A DNA stretch of 64,000 bases from Nitratireductor sp. (GTDB lineage Bacteria > Pseudomonadota > Alphaproteobacteria > Rhizobiales > Rhizobiaceae): the NCBI RefSeq assembly GCF_017794765.1, contig NZ_CP051236.1, positions 2,125,312-2,189,311 on the forward strand. Reading direction: 5' to 3'. The notes under the pieces were generated by a model that was not told the DNA's origin, ran no database searches, and saw nothing but the letters and a program-made list of their open reading frames with translations. The position numbers and the translations under genes are program-made. Shown in pieces: positions 17,374 through 25,430 of the stretch (positions within the stretch are counted from its first letter, which is position 1; each line of letters opens with the position of its first letter).

Positions 17374-18129
17374 TTACACCAGACGACTGGAAATGCCGCC
17401 ATCGGCATTGACATGGCTGCCGGTTACGAAGCTGGCGCGATCGGACAGCAGGAACAGCGCCGACTGGGCGATCTCTTTTGCTTCCCCCATCCGTTTCAGC
17501 GGGTGCAGACTATCCAGGAATTTATGTATCTCAGGATCGTCACCCGACATGGCGGTCTTGATGCTGCCGGGCAGAAGCGCATTGACGCGGATCCCGTTCG
17601 GTCCGTGCTCGCCGGCGAGAGATAACGTCATGCCGATCACACCTGCTTTCGCCGCCGCATAGGCGGCCATGCCCGGCATCCCGGAATTCGAGAAGCCCAC
17701 GAAGGACGATGTGAAGACCATCGACCCGCCGCCCCGCTTTTCCATCGCCGGGATCTGATACTTGGCGTTGAAATAGGCGCTGGTCAGATTGGTGGCGATG
17801 ACATTGTGCCAGTTGGCATTGTCCATCTTGGGAACAGATACCATCTCGCCGACAATGCCTGCATTGTTGAAGGCGCCGTCAAGACCGCCGAACTCGCTCT
17901 CCGCCATATCGACCAGAGCCTGAGAATAGTCCTCCTCCGTAACGTCGCCGGCGAGGACAGCGGCATTGCCACCGTTCTGCCTGATTTGATCGGCGAGCGC
18001 CTCCAGCTCGGCCTTGCGCCGCGCGCCCAGAACGACATTCGCCCCCTCTTCAGCGAAGAGCAAGGCCGCCGCAGCACCGATGCCGCTGCTCGCGCCGGTA
18101 ATGATGATCGTCTTGTCTTTCAATTCCAT
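17374..18129 (-). CDS. Short-chain dehydrogenase/reductase (SDR)
   Basis: A 251-residue classical SDR. The NAD(P) motif TGASSGIG is at residues 11-18, NNAG (AFNNAGIVGE) near residue 90, catalytic Ser in FTSSFVG, and YxxxK as YAAAK. ALLFAEEGANVVLGARR, with Arg after the second strand, suggests NADP preference. The ATG at 18129 has GGAG upstream; the frame stays open far upstream but without SDR features. It stands alone between alkB and DUF6428. The substrate is not predictable. Confidence 0.9.
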   Translation of the reverse strand: MELKDKTIIITGASSGIGAAAALLFAEEGANVVLGARRKAELEALADQIRQNGGNAAVLAGDVTEEDYSQALVDMAESEFGGLDGAFNNAGIVGEMVSVPKMDNANWHNVIATNLTSAYFNAKYQIPAMEKRGGGSMVFTSSFVGFSNSGMPGMAAYAAAKAGVIGMTLSLAGEHGPNGIRVNALLPGSIKTAMSGDDPEIHKFLDSLHPLKRMGEAKEIAQSALFLLSDRASFVTGSHVNADGGISSRLV

Positions 18130-18298
18130 CGTGTAACTCCTGCATTGCGATGCAGGAGATATCGCAGGAACCGGCGCGCCGAACACTCCGGTTCTTGCGG
18201 TGGATGTTTTTGCCCAGGCGCTGGATTCTCTTCTCGAAATGTCGCGGCCCGGCCGAGAATAAAAAGCAGGCTCAACAGAGATCGTTCGACCACAATGA

Positions 18299-18817
18299 TC
18301 ATGCGCAGCAAGCATCTCTCTGCATTCCATCCGCTGCAGGTGCGCAACACGCACCCATTGCCGTTGTTCCCTCACAGCAGCCGATCGTGGCGGCGCCCGA
18401 CGATTGGGCCCTGTGCGCCGGTTTGCAGACCGCTGCGGTGGCACGAAGTGTGATAAAAACGCTTTTGTCTCTGGCGATTGGTTGACCTAATTCCATAAGC
18501 TGTAGCCCGACGTTTTTCGGGGCGAATTCGACCATGACAGAGCCATCCGCAAGCGCAGGAAGCCTGGTGAGGCTTTGTTCCAAAATTCCGACAAATTTTC
18601 CGACCCGCATATGGGCGTCGCCGGCGCCGTCTAGTAGCTGGAGCCGCGCCTCCGACCACCTCTCGACAGTTCCACCACAATCGATCCCGGTCGATTCAGA
18701 ATGCCGTAATTCCGTCACATGGTAGCCGGCGCCGATTGGTTCCCCGTTAGCCTCGAACACCAGGGCGGAATCGGCGTGGAGTGCTTTCAATTCGGATAGA
18801 AGATCTGCAAGGGTCAT
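18299..18817 (-). CDS. DUF6428 family protein with Cys-rich tail, divergent from arsR
   Basis: A 172-residue protein. The N-terminal 120 residues match the DUF6428 pattern (MTLADLLSELKALHADSALVFEANGEPIGAGYHVTE). The last 40 residues are Cys-rich (IGCCEG, GACCAPAADG, DACCA), suggesting binding of a thiophilic metal or metalloid. It is divergent from an ArsR gene, with dyad sites in the shared promoter. DUF6428 genes often accompany arsenic loci, but no arsenite pump or arsenate reductase is present nearby. The function is unknown. Confidence 0.75.
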   Translation of the reverse strand: MTLADLLSELKALHADSALVFEANGEPIGAGYHVTELRHSESTGIDCGGTVERWSEARLQLLDGAGDAHMRVGKFVGILEQSLTRLPALADGSVMVEFAPKNVGLQLMELGQPIARDKSVFITLRATAAVCKPAHRAQSSGAATIGCCEGTTAMGACCAPAADGMQRDACCA

Positions 18818-18833
18818 TGTTACACTCTTTCAT

Positions 18834-18881
18834 TTCAAGGAATCTTGAATTAAATTCGCATGGGTCAAAGAATAATTCAAG
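18834..18881. promoter_or_regulatory. ArsR-type operator region between DUF6428 and arsR
   Basis: TTCAAG-GAAT-CTTGAA (18834-18849) is a perfect dyad, and CTTGAATTA (18844-18852) pairs with TAATTCAAG (18873-18881) as 9-bp inverted arms. These half-sites lie in the 76-bp divergent promoter. AT-rich TTCAA/TTGAA dyads are typical ArsR/SmtB targets; binding by the adjacent ArsR is inferred. Confidence 0.65.
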
Positions 18882-18893
18882 AGGTGTTGAAAT

Positions 18894-19205
18894 ATGAAGG
18901 AGGAGGAGGCTGCGACGGTGTTTCAGGCGCTTTCGAACGCGGATCGGTTGAGGATTATCCGGATTTTGGTTGCGTCCGGACCCGAAGGGCTTAGCGCTAC
19001 TGAAATCGCTGAGAAAGTGGGTGCCAGCCCATCACGAACTTCGTTTCACCTTGCAGGACTGACGGAAGCCGGACTTATTCAGCGTGAACGGCGATCGCGC
19101 AGCCTTATCTACACGGTGGATTTTGTACGCCTCGGGGGCTTGGTGACATTCTTGCTAGACGATTGCTGCAACAAAAGCCCGAAGCTCCGCGCCTGTTGTT
19201 CCTGA
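18894..19205 (+). CDS. ArsR/SmtB-family repressor
   Basis: A 103-residue winged-helix repressor: FQALSNADRLRIIRILV, then the recognition helix GASPSRTSFHLAGLTEAGLI and the wing RERRSRSLIYTVD. The C-terminus has Cys pairs (DDCCNKSPKLRACCS), a likely As(III)/Sb(III) sensing site of the C-terminal type. The start at 18894 has GAGGTG upstream. It is divergent from DUF6428, which it probably controls. No other ars genes are in reach. Confidence 0.88.
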   Translation: MKEEEAATVFQALSNADRLRIIRILVASGPEGLSATEIAEKVGASPSRTSFHLAGLTEAGLIQRERRSRSLIYTVDFVRLGGLVTFLLDDCCNKSPKLRACCS

Positions 19206-19385
19206 ACTCTGGGAGGTCTCGGGGGAGGGCTTCAATTCAGCGCGTCGTCCCCGTTTCGGTATCTCAAACAGCCGGCGGTGCGATCAATGAGGCGTGCTCA
19301 TGCCGATCCACTATTCCGCCCCGGTGAACAGAGACCCATTTTGAAGGAGTGGTACAGCGCCAAGGGTGACGCTGCACCATTTTCC

Positions 19386-19955
19386 TTATTCCGCGGCGCG
19401 GGCTTTGCTGGGCGTCCAGGCAAATGGTTTGAACGGATCGTCAAGCGATGTGTCAGCCAGATGGTTAGTGTAGTTGGACAGTACTTTCTGCGCCAGGCCA
19501 ACAAGGACGTCCAGGATCGCGCGCGGCTCGAAACCGGCATCCAGGAAGGTTTGAACCTCCGCAGGCGACGGATTGCCGTTTTTACGCACTAGGATCAGCG
19601 TGAACTGGCGCAACGCCTCCAGGCGCGGATCGTCAAGTGGACGCTCCTCTCGAAGCGCGTTGACGATGGCGTCATCGACCCCTTGCGACTTGGCGATCGC
19701 CGTATGCGCCGGCACGCAATAGTGGCAGCGATTTTCCACATTGATCGTCATCCACACGACATTGCGCTCGTCCACCGAGAGCGCCGTTTGTTCAAACATT
19801 TCATGTAGTTTGTGGTAGGAGGCCAGCAGTTCAGGCGAGGACGCCATGACCTGATAGAGGCCCGGCAACATGCCATAATCCCTGATGGATTGTTCCAGCA
19901 TGCCTTTTGCCGCCGCAGGCGCGGTGTCGACAGTGTGAAGCGTGAATACACTCAT
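19386..19955 (-). CDS. Carboxymuconolactone decarboxylase/AhpD-family protein
   Basis: A 189-residue CMD-fold protein. The redox motif is Glu74, Cys77-x-x-Cys80 and His84 (VENRCHYCVPAH), the arrangement of AhpD-like peroxidases rather than true decarboxylases. It probably reduces peroxides or another small oxidant. Its promoter contains a dyad matching the one at the start of the next tetR gene, so it is likely repressed by that TetR and induced by a chemical stress. Confidence 0.86.
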   Translation of the reverse strand: MSVFTLHTVDTAPAAAKGMLEQSIRDYGMLPGLYQVMASSPELLASYHKLHEMFEQTALSVDERNVVWMTINVENRCHYCVPAHTAIAKSQGVDDAIVNALREERPLDDPRLEALRQFTLILVRKNGNPSPAEVQTFLDAGFEPRAILDVLVGLAQKVLSNYTNHLADTSLDDPFKPFAWTPSKARAAE

Positions 19956-20027
19956 GTGAGAGGTCCTTTTGATGGTGGTTCAGGGTTCGACAGGCCGAGC
20001 GCGAAAGCTGAGCCTTGGAACAGAGCT

Positions 20028-20051
20028 ATTTATGTATGTCTATTCATAAAT
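20028..20051. promoter_or_regulatory. TetR operator in the CMD-gene promoter
   Basis: ATTTATG-N10-CATAAAT, perfect 7-bp arms. The same core and the same 10-bp spacing recur over the start codon of the neighbouring tetR gene. It is 73-96 bp upstream of the CMD-gene start. Confidence 0.75.
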
Positions 20052-20092
20052 TGAGCACGAAACTTTCATGTCTCGTTTGGAGCCTTTTCTTG

Positions 20093-20677
20093 TTAGGTCA
20101 GTAGAGAGAGAAACGCGTCATGCGCGGTGCGCGAAATGCCTGGATCACGTCGCGCCACGGCTTGCAGCATGGCACCCTGGCCGGCGGACACCGCCAACCG
20201 GGCAAGCGCCTCGGGCGGTAGCGCGGTCGTTAACTCGTTATTGTCTTGAGCGCGATGGAAAGCCTTGGTGAATGCGTTCATCAGGCAAGCATCGCCGCGC
20301 CGTAGCACGTCTCGCATCTCCGGATTGTCGCCAAGTTCGGCGGTGGTGCGCACCAAGAAGCATCCGCGTCCGCCGCCCGAGGACACATCCGCTTCCCAAG
20401 CGTCAAATACAGCACGCACGTTCTGCATCACCGGCAAATCGCGGGCGAGCAGTGCCGCAGCCTTTTCAACGCGTTTGTCGATGTAATGCGCCATAGCGAG
20501 GCGAAAGAGGCTAAGCTTCTCCCCGAACACATAGGACAGGCTTTGCCGATGCAGCCCGGTCGCCTTCTCCAGATCGGTATAGGTGGTGCCGTCAAACCCA
20601 CCCTGCCAGAATGCCTGCATCACCGCATCGAGTGCGATGTCCTTGTCAAAACTTCGAGGGCGTCCTGAGTTTACCAT
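20093..20677 (-). CDS. TetR/AcrR-family repressor of the CMD gene and itself
   Basis: A 194-residue TetR-family protein. The helix-turn-helix is at residues about 10-55 (GRPRSFDKDIALDAVMQAFWQGG, trimmed here as FDKDIALDAVMQAFW, then GLHRQSLSYVFGEKLSLF). The TetR_C region has a lone Cys in GGGRGCFLVRT, a pattern shared with redox- or electrophile-sensing repressors of the NemR/ComR kind. A 34-bp dyad begins at its start codon and a matching one lies before the CMD gene. The regulator and target are on the same strand, tetR upstream. Confidence 0.88.
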   Translation of the reverse strand: MVNSGRPRSFDKDIALDAVMQAFWQGGFDGTTYTDLEKATGLHRQSLSYVFGEKLSLFRLAMAHYIDKRVEKAAALLARDLPVMQNVRAVFDAWEADVSSGGGRGCFLVRTTAELGDNPEMRDVLRRGDACLMNAFTKAFHRAQDNNELTTALPPEALARLAVSAGQGAMLQAVARRDPGISRTAHDAFLSLLT

Positions 20678-20711
20678 GACTCATTTATGCACCACCATTC
20701 ATAAATGAGTC
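20678..20711. promoter_or_regulatory. TetR operator at the tetR start codon
   Basis: GACTCATTTATG-N10-CATAAATGAGTC, perfect 12-bp arms with a 10-bp spacer, beginning next to the tetR start codon (CAT at 20675-20677). It contains the ATTTATG-N10-CATAAAT core found before the CMD gene. Binding would block tetR transcription directly. Confidence 0.8.
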
Positions 20712-20814
20712 AAGCCGCACTTCTTGGGTCGATAACACCATCGTCAAGGCTTTTGAGGCAGTCGTTCTCGGCCGAGGCAAAGTGTCCACAAAATTGTCTG
20801 AAAACACTTGTCAA

Positions 20815-21801
20815 TTAAATCAAGATGGAAGCTGTTTTTTCAATATGATCTGGAGATTTGGTGCCGCAACAAGACGCGCAATTCTGCCTTGCTTGTCGCC
20901 GCGCCAGACCAATCAATCTGCGAAGCGCGGGGTTGTCGTTTTCCGGGCGCCAGCTCAGCGATAAGGGTACGCACTCTTCTTCATGACCAATTGGCGCCAG
21001 TGAGACGTTTGGATATCTGGCTCCAAGTGCGTGGTCACAAACGAGCGTCACGCCAAATCCCAAGCCAACCAGGTTCATGATACCCTCGCGACATATATGA
21101 TGTCGTGTAATTGAGACCCCGCGCCCGAATTCAGTCACCTGACGGACGATGTAGTCGTGGAGTTCTGACCCAGAATCTCGGGCGCTAACGACGAACTTCT
21201 CATTCATTACATCCGCCCACCTTAGTGGGCCAACAGAGGCTAATGAGCTGTTGCCCGCGACAGCCAAATAGACCGGCGTATAAGCCAGAACCAAATGGTC
21301 ACTGGTCTGGCAAGAAGGGGCACCGATTGCTATGACAGCGTCGATTTCACGGTGTCCCAACATCGTCATCATTTGGCGCCGCCCACATTCGACAAAACTC
21401 AGATGCACGGCAGGGTGGGATTTGGCGAAGGCTTCTATCAACGCGCGTTGCGATCCGTTGGAGAGCGAGAACATCGTGCCGATGCGAAGTTCTCCATCAC
21501 CCGCGATGGCATTAGACTGAGCGCGTGTCACACCGGCTTTCAGATTGTCATAGATCGTGCTCGCACAGTCGACGAACTCGCTTCCTGCAGCTGTCAAACG
21601 GGCGCCTGTTGGCTGCCGCTCGAAGAGCGAAACACCAAGCAGATTTTCAAGCTTCTGAACTCGTCTAGATACCGCCGATTGGCCAATTTCCAAGTGGTTC
21701 CCGGCCTTTCTGAAGCTGCATTCCTCTGCGACAGTCAGAAGCACCTCCAGGTCCAGAACATCTACCTGCCGGACAATATTAACTAAACTAATCTTTTTCA
21801 T
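20815..21801 (-). CDS. LysR-family transcriptional regulator
   Basis: An LTTR of about 328 residues from the ATG at 21801 (MKKISLVNIVRQVDVLDLE); a further 25 residues upstream are open, so the start is not certain. The winged helix-turn-helix is VLDLEVLLTVAEECSFRKAG, then IGQSAVSRRVQKLENLLGVSLFER. The effector domain includes the LTTR signature region (DAVIAIGAPS). It stands alone between DoxX and a TetR gene, all on the minus strand. The target is unknown. Confidence 0.85.
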   Translation of the reverse strand: MKKISLVNIVRQVDVLDLEVLLTVAEECSFRKAGNHLEIGQSAVSRRVQKLENLLGVSLFERQPTGARLTAAGSEFVDCASTIYDNLKAGVTRAQSNAIAGDGELRIGTMFSLSNGSQRALIEAFAKSHPAVHLSFVECGRRQMMTMLGHREIDAVIAIGAPSCQTSDHLVLAYTPVYLAVAGNSSLASVGPLRWADVMNEKFVVSARDSGSELHDYIVRQVTEFGRGVSITRHHICREGIMNLVGLGFGVTLVCDHALGARYPNVSLAPIGHEEECVPLSLSWRPENDNPALRRLIGLARRQARQNCASCCGTKSPDHIEKTASILI

Positions 21802-21936
21802 AGCGACAGGTTTTCCGCCGCCACTTCCGCGTGACAGGCTGAGCGTGGGAACGGGGAAGTCGCCATGCGAAACCATCGACGGCTTCCATCAATTGATATC
21901 TATCCGCCCGAAAGCCGGTGGGTGAAGTGCGCTTCT

Positions 21937-22413
21937 TCATTCTTTACGCCATTCGTAAGGATGCGTTGAGGAAAGCGGATTCTCGACAAATGCGCTCAGT
22001 CCCTCCCTCAGGCTTTCCACATCGCCCCCAAAGGCGATCAGGATGAAGGCTGCGGCAAGCGAAACGTTCTTCAGGAAATCCCAGAAAACCGGCATCGCCT
22101 TGCTGTCGGCGCGGAAAGCAAAGTCACCTAAATCCCAAAATCGTTTGTAAAACAGTGCGGTGATCACGCAGAAACCGGTCAGGGCGATCGCGCCCAATCG
22201 GTCCGCCATTCCGCTAACAACTGCCAAGGATGCAAGGACCTTCAGCAGCAAGGCGCCGCCCGCCATTACCGATGCGGTCCCATCCTGCACGCGGATGGAT
22301 TTCACATACGCTTTCATGCCCTTGAAATCGACAACTACGTAAAAGGCGCTGAACAGAAACACAGCGACCAGTATGAACCGAAGGCCAAACACGATCAGGG
22401 TCTCCGCTAGCAT
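21937..22413 (-). CDS. DoxX-family inner-membrane protein
   Basis: A 158-residue four-helix membrane protein with the DoxX pattern: FGLRFILVAVFLFSAFYVVVDF, an internal LLLKVLASLAVVSGMADRLGA, and the FLKNVSLAAAFILIAFGG segment. DoxX-type proteins are linked to thiol and redox stress or act as quinone-associated subunits. The ATG at 22413 has GGGAGC upstream and shares one base with the stop of the tetR gene, so it is translated with its likely regulator. Confidence 0.83.
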   Translation of the reverse strand: MLAETLIVFGLRFILVAVFLFSAFYVVVDFKGMKAYVKSIRVQDGTASVMAGGALLLKVLASLAVVSGMADRLGAIALTGFCVITALFYKRFWDLGDFAFRADSKAMPVFWDFLKNVSLAAAFILIAFGGDVESLREGLSAFVENPLSSTHPYEWRKE

Positions 22414-23084
22414 CAACCGTTGCTCCCTTGATCGTCGGAACATCCGTACGGCTGCATCAGCACGCTCGCCACGCGCGCCTCCACGTCCTCAACCAACGCC
22501 TCGAAACACGCACCTGCACGCGCCCTTACGGCCTGACCTGCCATGAAATCCAGAAGGAGCCGCGCACGCACCTTCGGCGATGGCGCACTTGCAAGCTCGC
22601 CCTTGATGATGGCGGTTGCAAAGCGCGCGGCGATCTTCGCTTCCAGCATTGTGAAGGACTGCGCGATGATCTGCTGAACATCCGCCATTTCTTCAGCGGC
22701 GGTTGTTGCGCAACAGACCAGAAGGCACCCCGAAGGGTGTGCGGCAGAAGTGTTGTTCATCGCCGACACCAAAAGAAAGGCGCGGACGGCACGAGTCAGA
22801 TCCGCCTCGTCCTCGAAGGCTTGCAAAGCTTCTGCGGTGATCGTGTCTTCATAAACCTGGAGCGACTTGAGAAAGAGCGTTCTCTTGTCTTTAAACGTCC
22901 GGTAAAGACCGGGCCTTGACGTTCCCGCAGCCTCGACGAGGCTGTCCAGTGATGCGCCGTCATATCCAAATTTCCAGAACACCTGAATCGCGCCAGCAAG
23001 CGCACTCTGCTGATCAATAGATGGCGGCCGGCCGCGCCCTCGTTTGGTTGAAGACGCCGCAGCGTCGCTAGGCTTCTCGGACAC
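22413..23084 (-). CDS. TetR/AcrR-family repressor, co-transcribed with doxX
   Basis: A 223-residue TetR protein from the GTG at 23084 (VSEKPSDAAA), chosen because GAGGGCGA lies just upstream; the longer open frame is not TetR-like. A basic RGRGRPPS segment precedes the helix-turn-helix (LAGAIQVFWKFGYDGASLDSL, quoted in part, then GTSRPGLYRTFKDKRTLF). Cys residues in GCLLVCCATT suggest thiol-based sensing. Its stop overlaps the doxX start. Confidence 0.86.
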   Translation of the reverse strand: MSEKPSDAAASSTKRGRGRPPSIDQQSALAGAIQVFWKFGYDGASLDSLVEAAGTSRPGLYRTFKDKRTLFLKSLQVYEDTITAEALQAFEDEADLTRAVRAFLLVSAMNNTSAAHPSGCLLVCCATTAAEEMADVQQIIAQSFTMLEAKIAARFATAIIKGELASAPSPKVRARLLLDFMAGQAVRARAGACFEALVEDVEARVASVLMQPYGCSDDQGSNG

Positions 23085-23610
23085 GTGATCGCCCTCGCGT
23101 ACTGGATATGCGATTAGGATGGCATTAATGTAACTATTCAGTACGAAAATAGCAACGGGTTCGATCGAGAATGATGTGGTCGCTGATGATAGAAGAGTGG
23201 TGAGGCCATTGAGCACTCGACGAATACTCGGCCGTAAAGGTGGAAGCCTGCACGATTGTGTTTCCAACCAAGGCAGCCAATTGCCCGAAGCGCCGGTGCC
23301 GATGAGAACATTTTACTCGTTGCCAAGTACAAACTCAGCGCCGAGCTCTGATGGTTAAAGCTTCAGATAAGTCCCATCCGCAGCGACAAAGATATAAAAT
23401 GTTGGGTTACAGCGTCCTGGCTTTTTCTGCAGAACTACAATAAATAAAAACAGGAATATGCAATCAACGTGTCAGAGTATAGTATTGACAAAAATGGGGG
23501 AGGGGGTGATGTGTCACGTTTGGTGAATATGAAAAATATGCATACTCCATAGCTCTCTAGTGATCGCCAAAAATTGATTGAGGAGCATCCCGTATGTATA
23601 CTTAACTCAT
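23085..23610. other. AT-richer gap with no recognisable gene
   Basis: About 525 bp upstream of the tetR-doxX unit and downstream of the qatD relic. It has low GC and several A/T runs (around 23430-23480), unlike the flanking coding DNA. CGTACTG (23098-23104) and CAGTACG (23141-23147) are inverted but 36 bp apart. I see no coding region worth naming; it may be scar DNA left by island rearrangement. Confidence 0.45.
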
Positions 23611-23904
23611 CTAGGTATATTCTGAAAGAAGGGCTTTCAGATTCCTAATGATCGTGGCGGACATTTCGGTCGGCCGCACTCCATGCATGTGCGCTAGTTG
23701 TGCTTTCTCATGAGGTTGTTCAGCGCCTAGAGCCGCGCGAACGTAACGAGTGTCGGACGACCGTTCGTTATTCCGCGGCCAAGCCTTGGGTGTGGTGGTC
23801 ACCGTCAGGGTGAACACACCATCGCGTTGGCAACGCTCTACCGCGGCCGCGTGGTCGGGGTAGAGATCGAGATGGCAATGAAAATCTACGAGACCTGATC
23901 GCAT
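23611..23904 (-). pseudogene. Internally deleted TatD-like nuclease relic, probably qatD of a Qat anti-phage system
   Basis: A 97-residue frame. Residues 1-60 match the N-terminus of TatD-family metal hydrolases of the QatD type: GLVDFHCHLDLYPDHAA with the metal pair His9-x-His11, then TLTVTTTPKAWP and YVRAALG. The family protein is about 240 residues. Here the sequence jumps from RAALG to a segment (AHMHGVRPTEMSATIIRNLK) that looks like the family C-terminus, so about 150 residues appear deleted. QatABCD is a known anti-phage system; no intact qatA, qatB or qatC is adjacent. Family call is moderate, the deletion is inferred. Confidence 0.55.
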
Positions 23905-24374
23905 AAGCCCCCCTGCGACGGTGCGGCGCGAACGCCAGCCAGCAAACGCCCAACCTCCTTTAATCCGCAGCGATAGACATCAGCTAGGTGCGCGGCGTCA
24001 ACGGGTGCGCGATGCCATGGACCAGCGCCGGGAGCATCATATTGAACAGGGCGACGCCACGCGAGCACGGGATGGCCGCATCTTCCGCCGGCGCCGCCGT
24101 TCCGGGCGACGGCGGACGGCGAGAAGATCAGCGGCAAGTTCAGCGCGACCGTGCAATTATCGAGCGGCAAGTTCGCCATAGTCGACAGAGCCGCGAGTTC
24201 ACGCTTGTCCCGTGGCGGCCGATCATCGATCGTCAGCTCGGATGCGAGGTCGTAGGCGTCATGCAGAGCGGCTCTGTATCGCGGCAGTTGGGGCGGCAGC
24301 ATGGGTTGGTGCTTTAAGGAAAGTAACGGAGCGCTTGCTTCAAGAGCTATCCCCAAGGCGGACCAGCAGACCAT
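23886..24374 (-). pseudogene. Unrecognised degenerate frame beside the qatD relic
   Basis: An open frame of 162 codons overlapping the 5' end of the qatD relic and the 3' end of the LysR gene. Its first part (LPRYRAALHDAYDLASELTI, then LPLDNCTVALNLPLIFSPSA) looks protein-like, while the last third becomes Gly/Arg/Pro-rich and shadow-like. By position it could be the 3' end of a former upstream gene of the same defence operon, with a frameshift. I do not recognise a family, and it may be non-functional. Confidence 0.3.
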
Positions 24375-25261
24375 TCACTGCGAACAGTCTCAATGAACAT
24401 GCGCACCTTAGGCGACAGGTTGCGCCGCGTCGGATAGACGGCGCAGACGGGTGACTCCTCACGTCCGAACTCTTCGAGCACGGCGACAAGTCGTCCACAT
24501 TTTATGTCTTCGCCAACGAGGAATGCACCAATCTGGACAAGGCCCAGGCCTGCGAGCGCTGCATCCCGCATCGCTTCAGTATTGTTGAGACGCATGCTCC
24601 CCTGAACCGCGACCTCCCGATCTTCCATACCAACCCTGTAACGCCACGGCACAATGCCGTTCGCATGGGTGAAGACAATCTTGTCGTGGTGCGCCAGCTC
24701 GGCAGGCGAGCGTGGTGCGGGGTTTCTTTCCAGATACGCTGGCGCTGCACAGGTGATGTAGCGATGTGGTGCCAGGACCTGTCGGATCAGGCGGCTGTCG
24801 GTTGGGCCGCCGATGCGGATGGCAACATCGATCCCTTCCGCGACGAGGTCACGGTAGTTGTCCGAAAATGACACGTCGGCTTCGAGATCGGGCCATCTCG
24901 CGCGGAATCTTTGGAGCACCGGCAAGACGTGCAGACGTCCGATGGCGATGGGTAGATCGAGGCGAAGACGGCCCCTGGGAATCTGGTTCCGGTGCGCCAA
25001 TGCCGCTTCGGCGTCGTCCACTTCACACAGGATGCGCATGGCGTGCTCATAAAAGAGCCGGCCTTCCTCCGTCAGACTGACGCTGCGGGTCGTGCGATGG
25101 ACGAGGCGCGTCGCAAGGTTCTCTTCGAGGCGCGCGACGCACTTGCCGACCGCAGATCGGGAGAGACCGAGCCGTTCGGCCGCCCGCGTAAAGCTTCTGC
25201 TGTCCGCTACACGCACAAAGGCCAGCACATCCCCAAGATGGTCGATCATCAGAATATCCAA
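24347..25261 (-). CDS. LysR-family regulator divergent from an MFS pump
   Basis: A 304-residue LTTR with helix-turn-helix at residues about 5-62 (MIDHLGDVLAFVRVADSRSF, then SRSAVGKCVARLEENLATRL) and a PBP-like effector domain. ATG at 25261 or 25249 is possible. It is divergent from the MFS gene at 25431. The 169-bp gap contains AGTGT-N12-ACACT (25281-25302), a possible LTTR box. It belongs to the CrgA/AaeR-like group by general pattern. Confidence 0.9.
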   Translation of the reverse strand: MDILMIDHLGDVLAFVRVADSRSFTRAAERLGLSRSAVGKCVARLEENLATRLVHRTTRSVSLTEEGRLFYEHAMRILCEVDDAEAALAHRNQIPRGRLRLDLPIAIGRLHVLPVLQRFRARWPDLEADVSFSDNYRDLVAEGIDVAIRIGGPTDSRLIRQVLAPHRYITCAAPAYLERNPAPRSPAELAHHDKIVFTHANGIVPWRYRVGMEDREVAVQGSMRLNNTEAMRDAALAGLGLVQIGAFLVGEDIKCGRLVAVLEEFGREESPVCAVYPTRRNLSPKVRMFIETVRSEWSAGPPWG

Positions 25262-25430
25262 TTAGGCACGTTTCGTCCCCAGTGTTTCCACAATAAGACA
25301 CTTTATCGCAAATACGAACACAGTGAAGATCGAAGGACGCACCGCAGATGAGTGATGCGCATGATTCTACGTATTGGGGTGGGCGCCACGATCCTCGCTT
25401 TCTCGCCCCATGATGAAAAGGAGCGAGTGG

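Noticed and set aside
18130..18444. N-terminal extension of the SDR gene
   Set aside because: It overlaps the DUF6428 gene and is not SDR-like; the Rossmann motif is at the proper distance from the ATG at 18129.
23098..23147. Inverted CGTACTG/CAGTACG before the tetR-doxX unit
   Set aside because: The arms are 36 bp apart, too far for one operator, and no second copy supports it.
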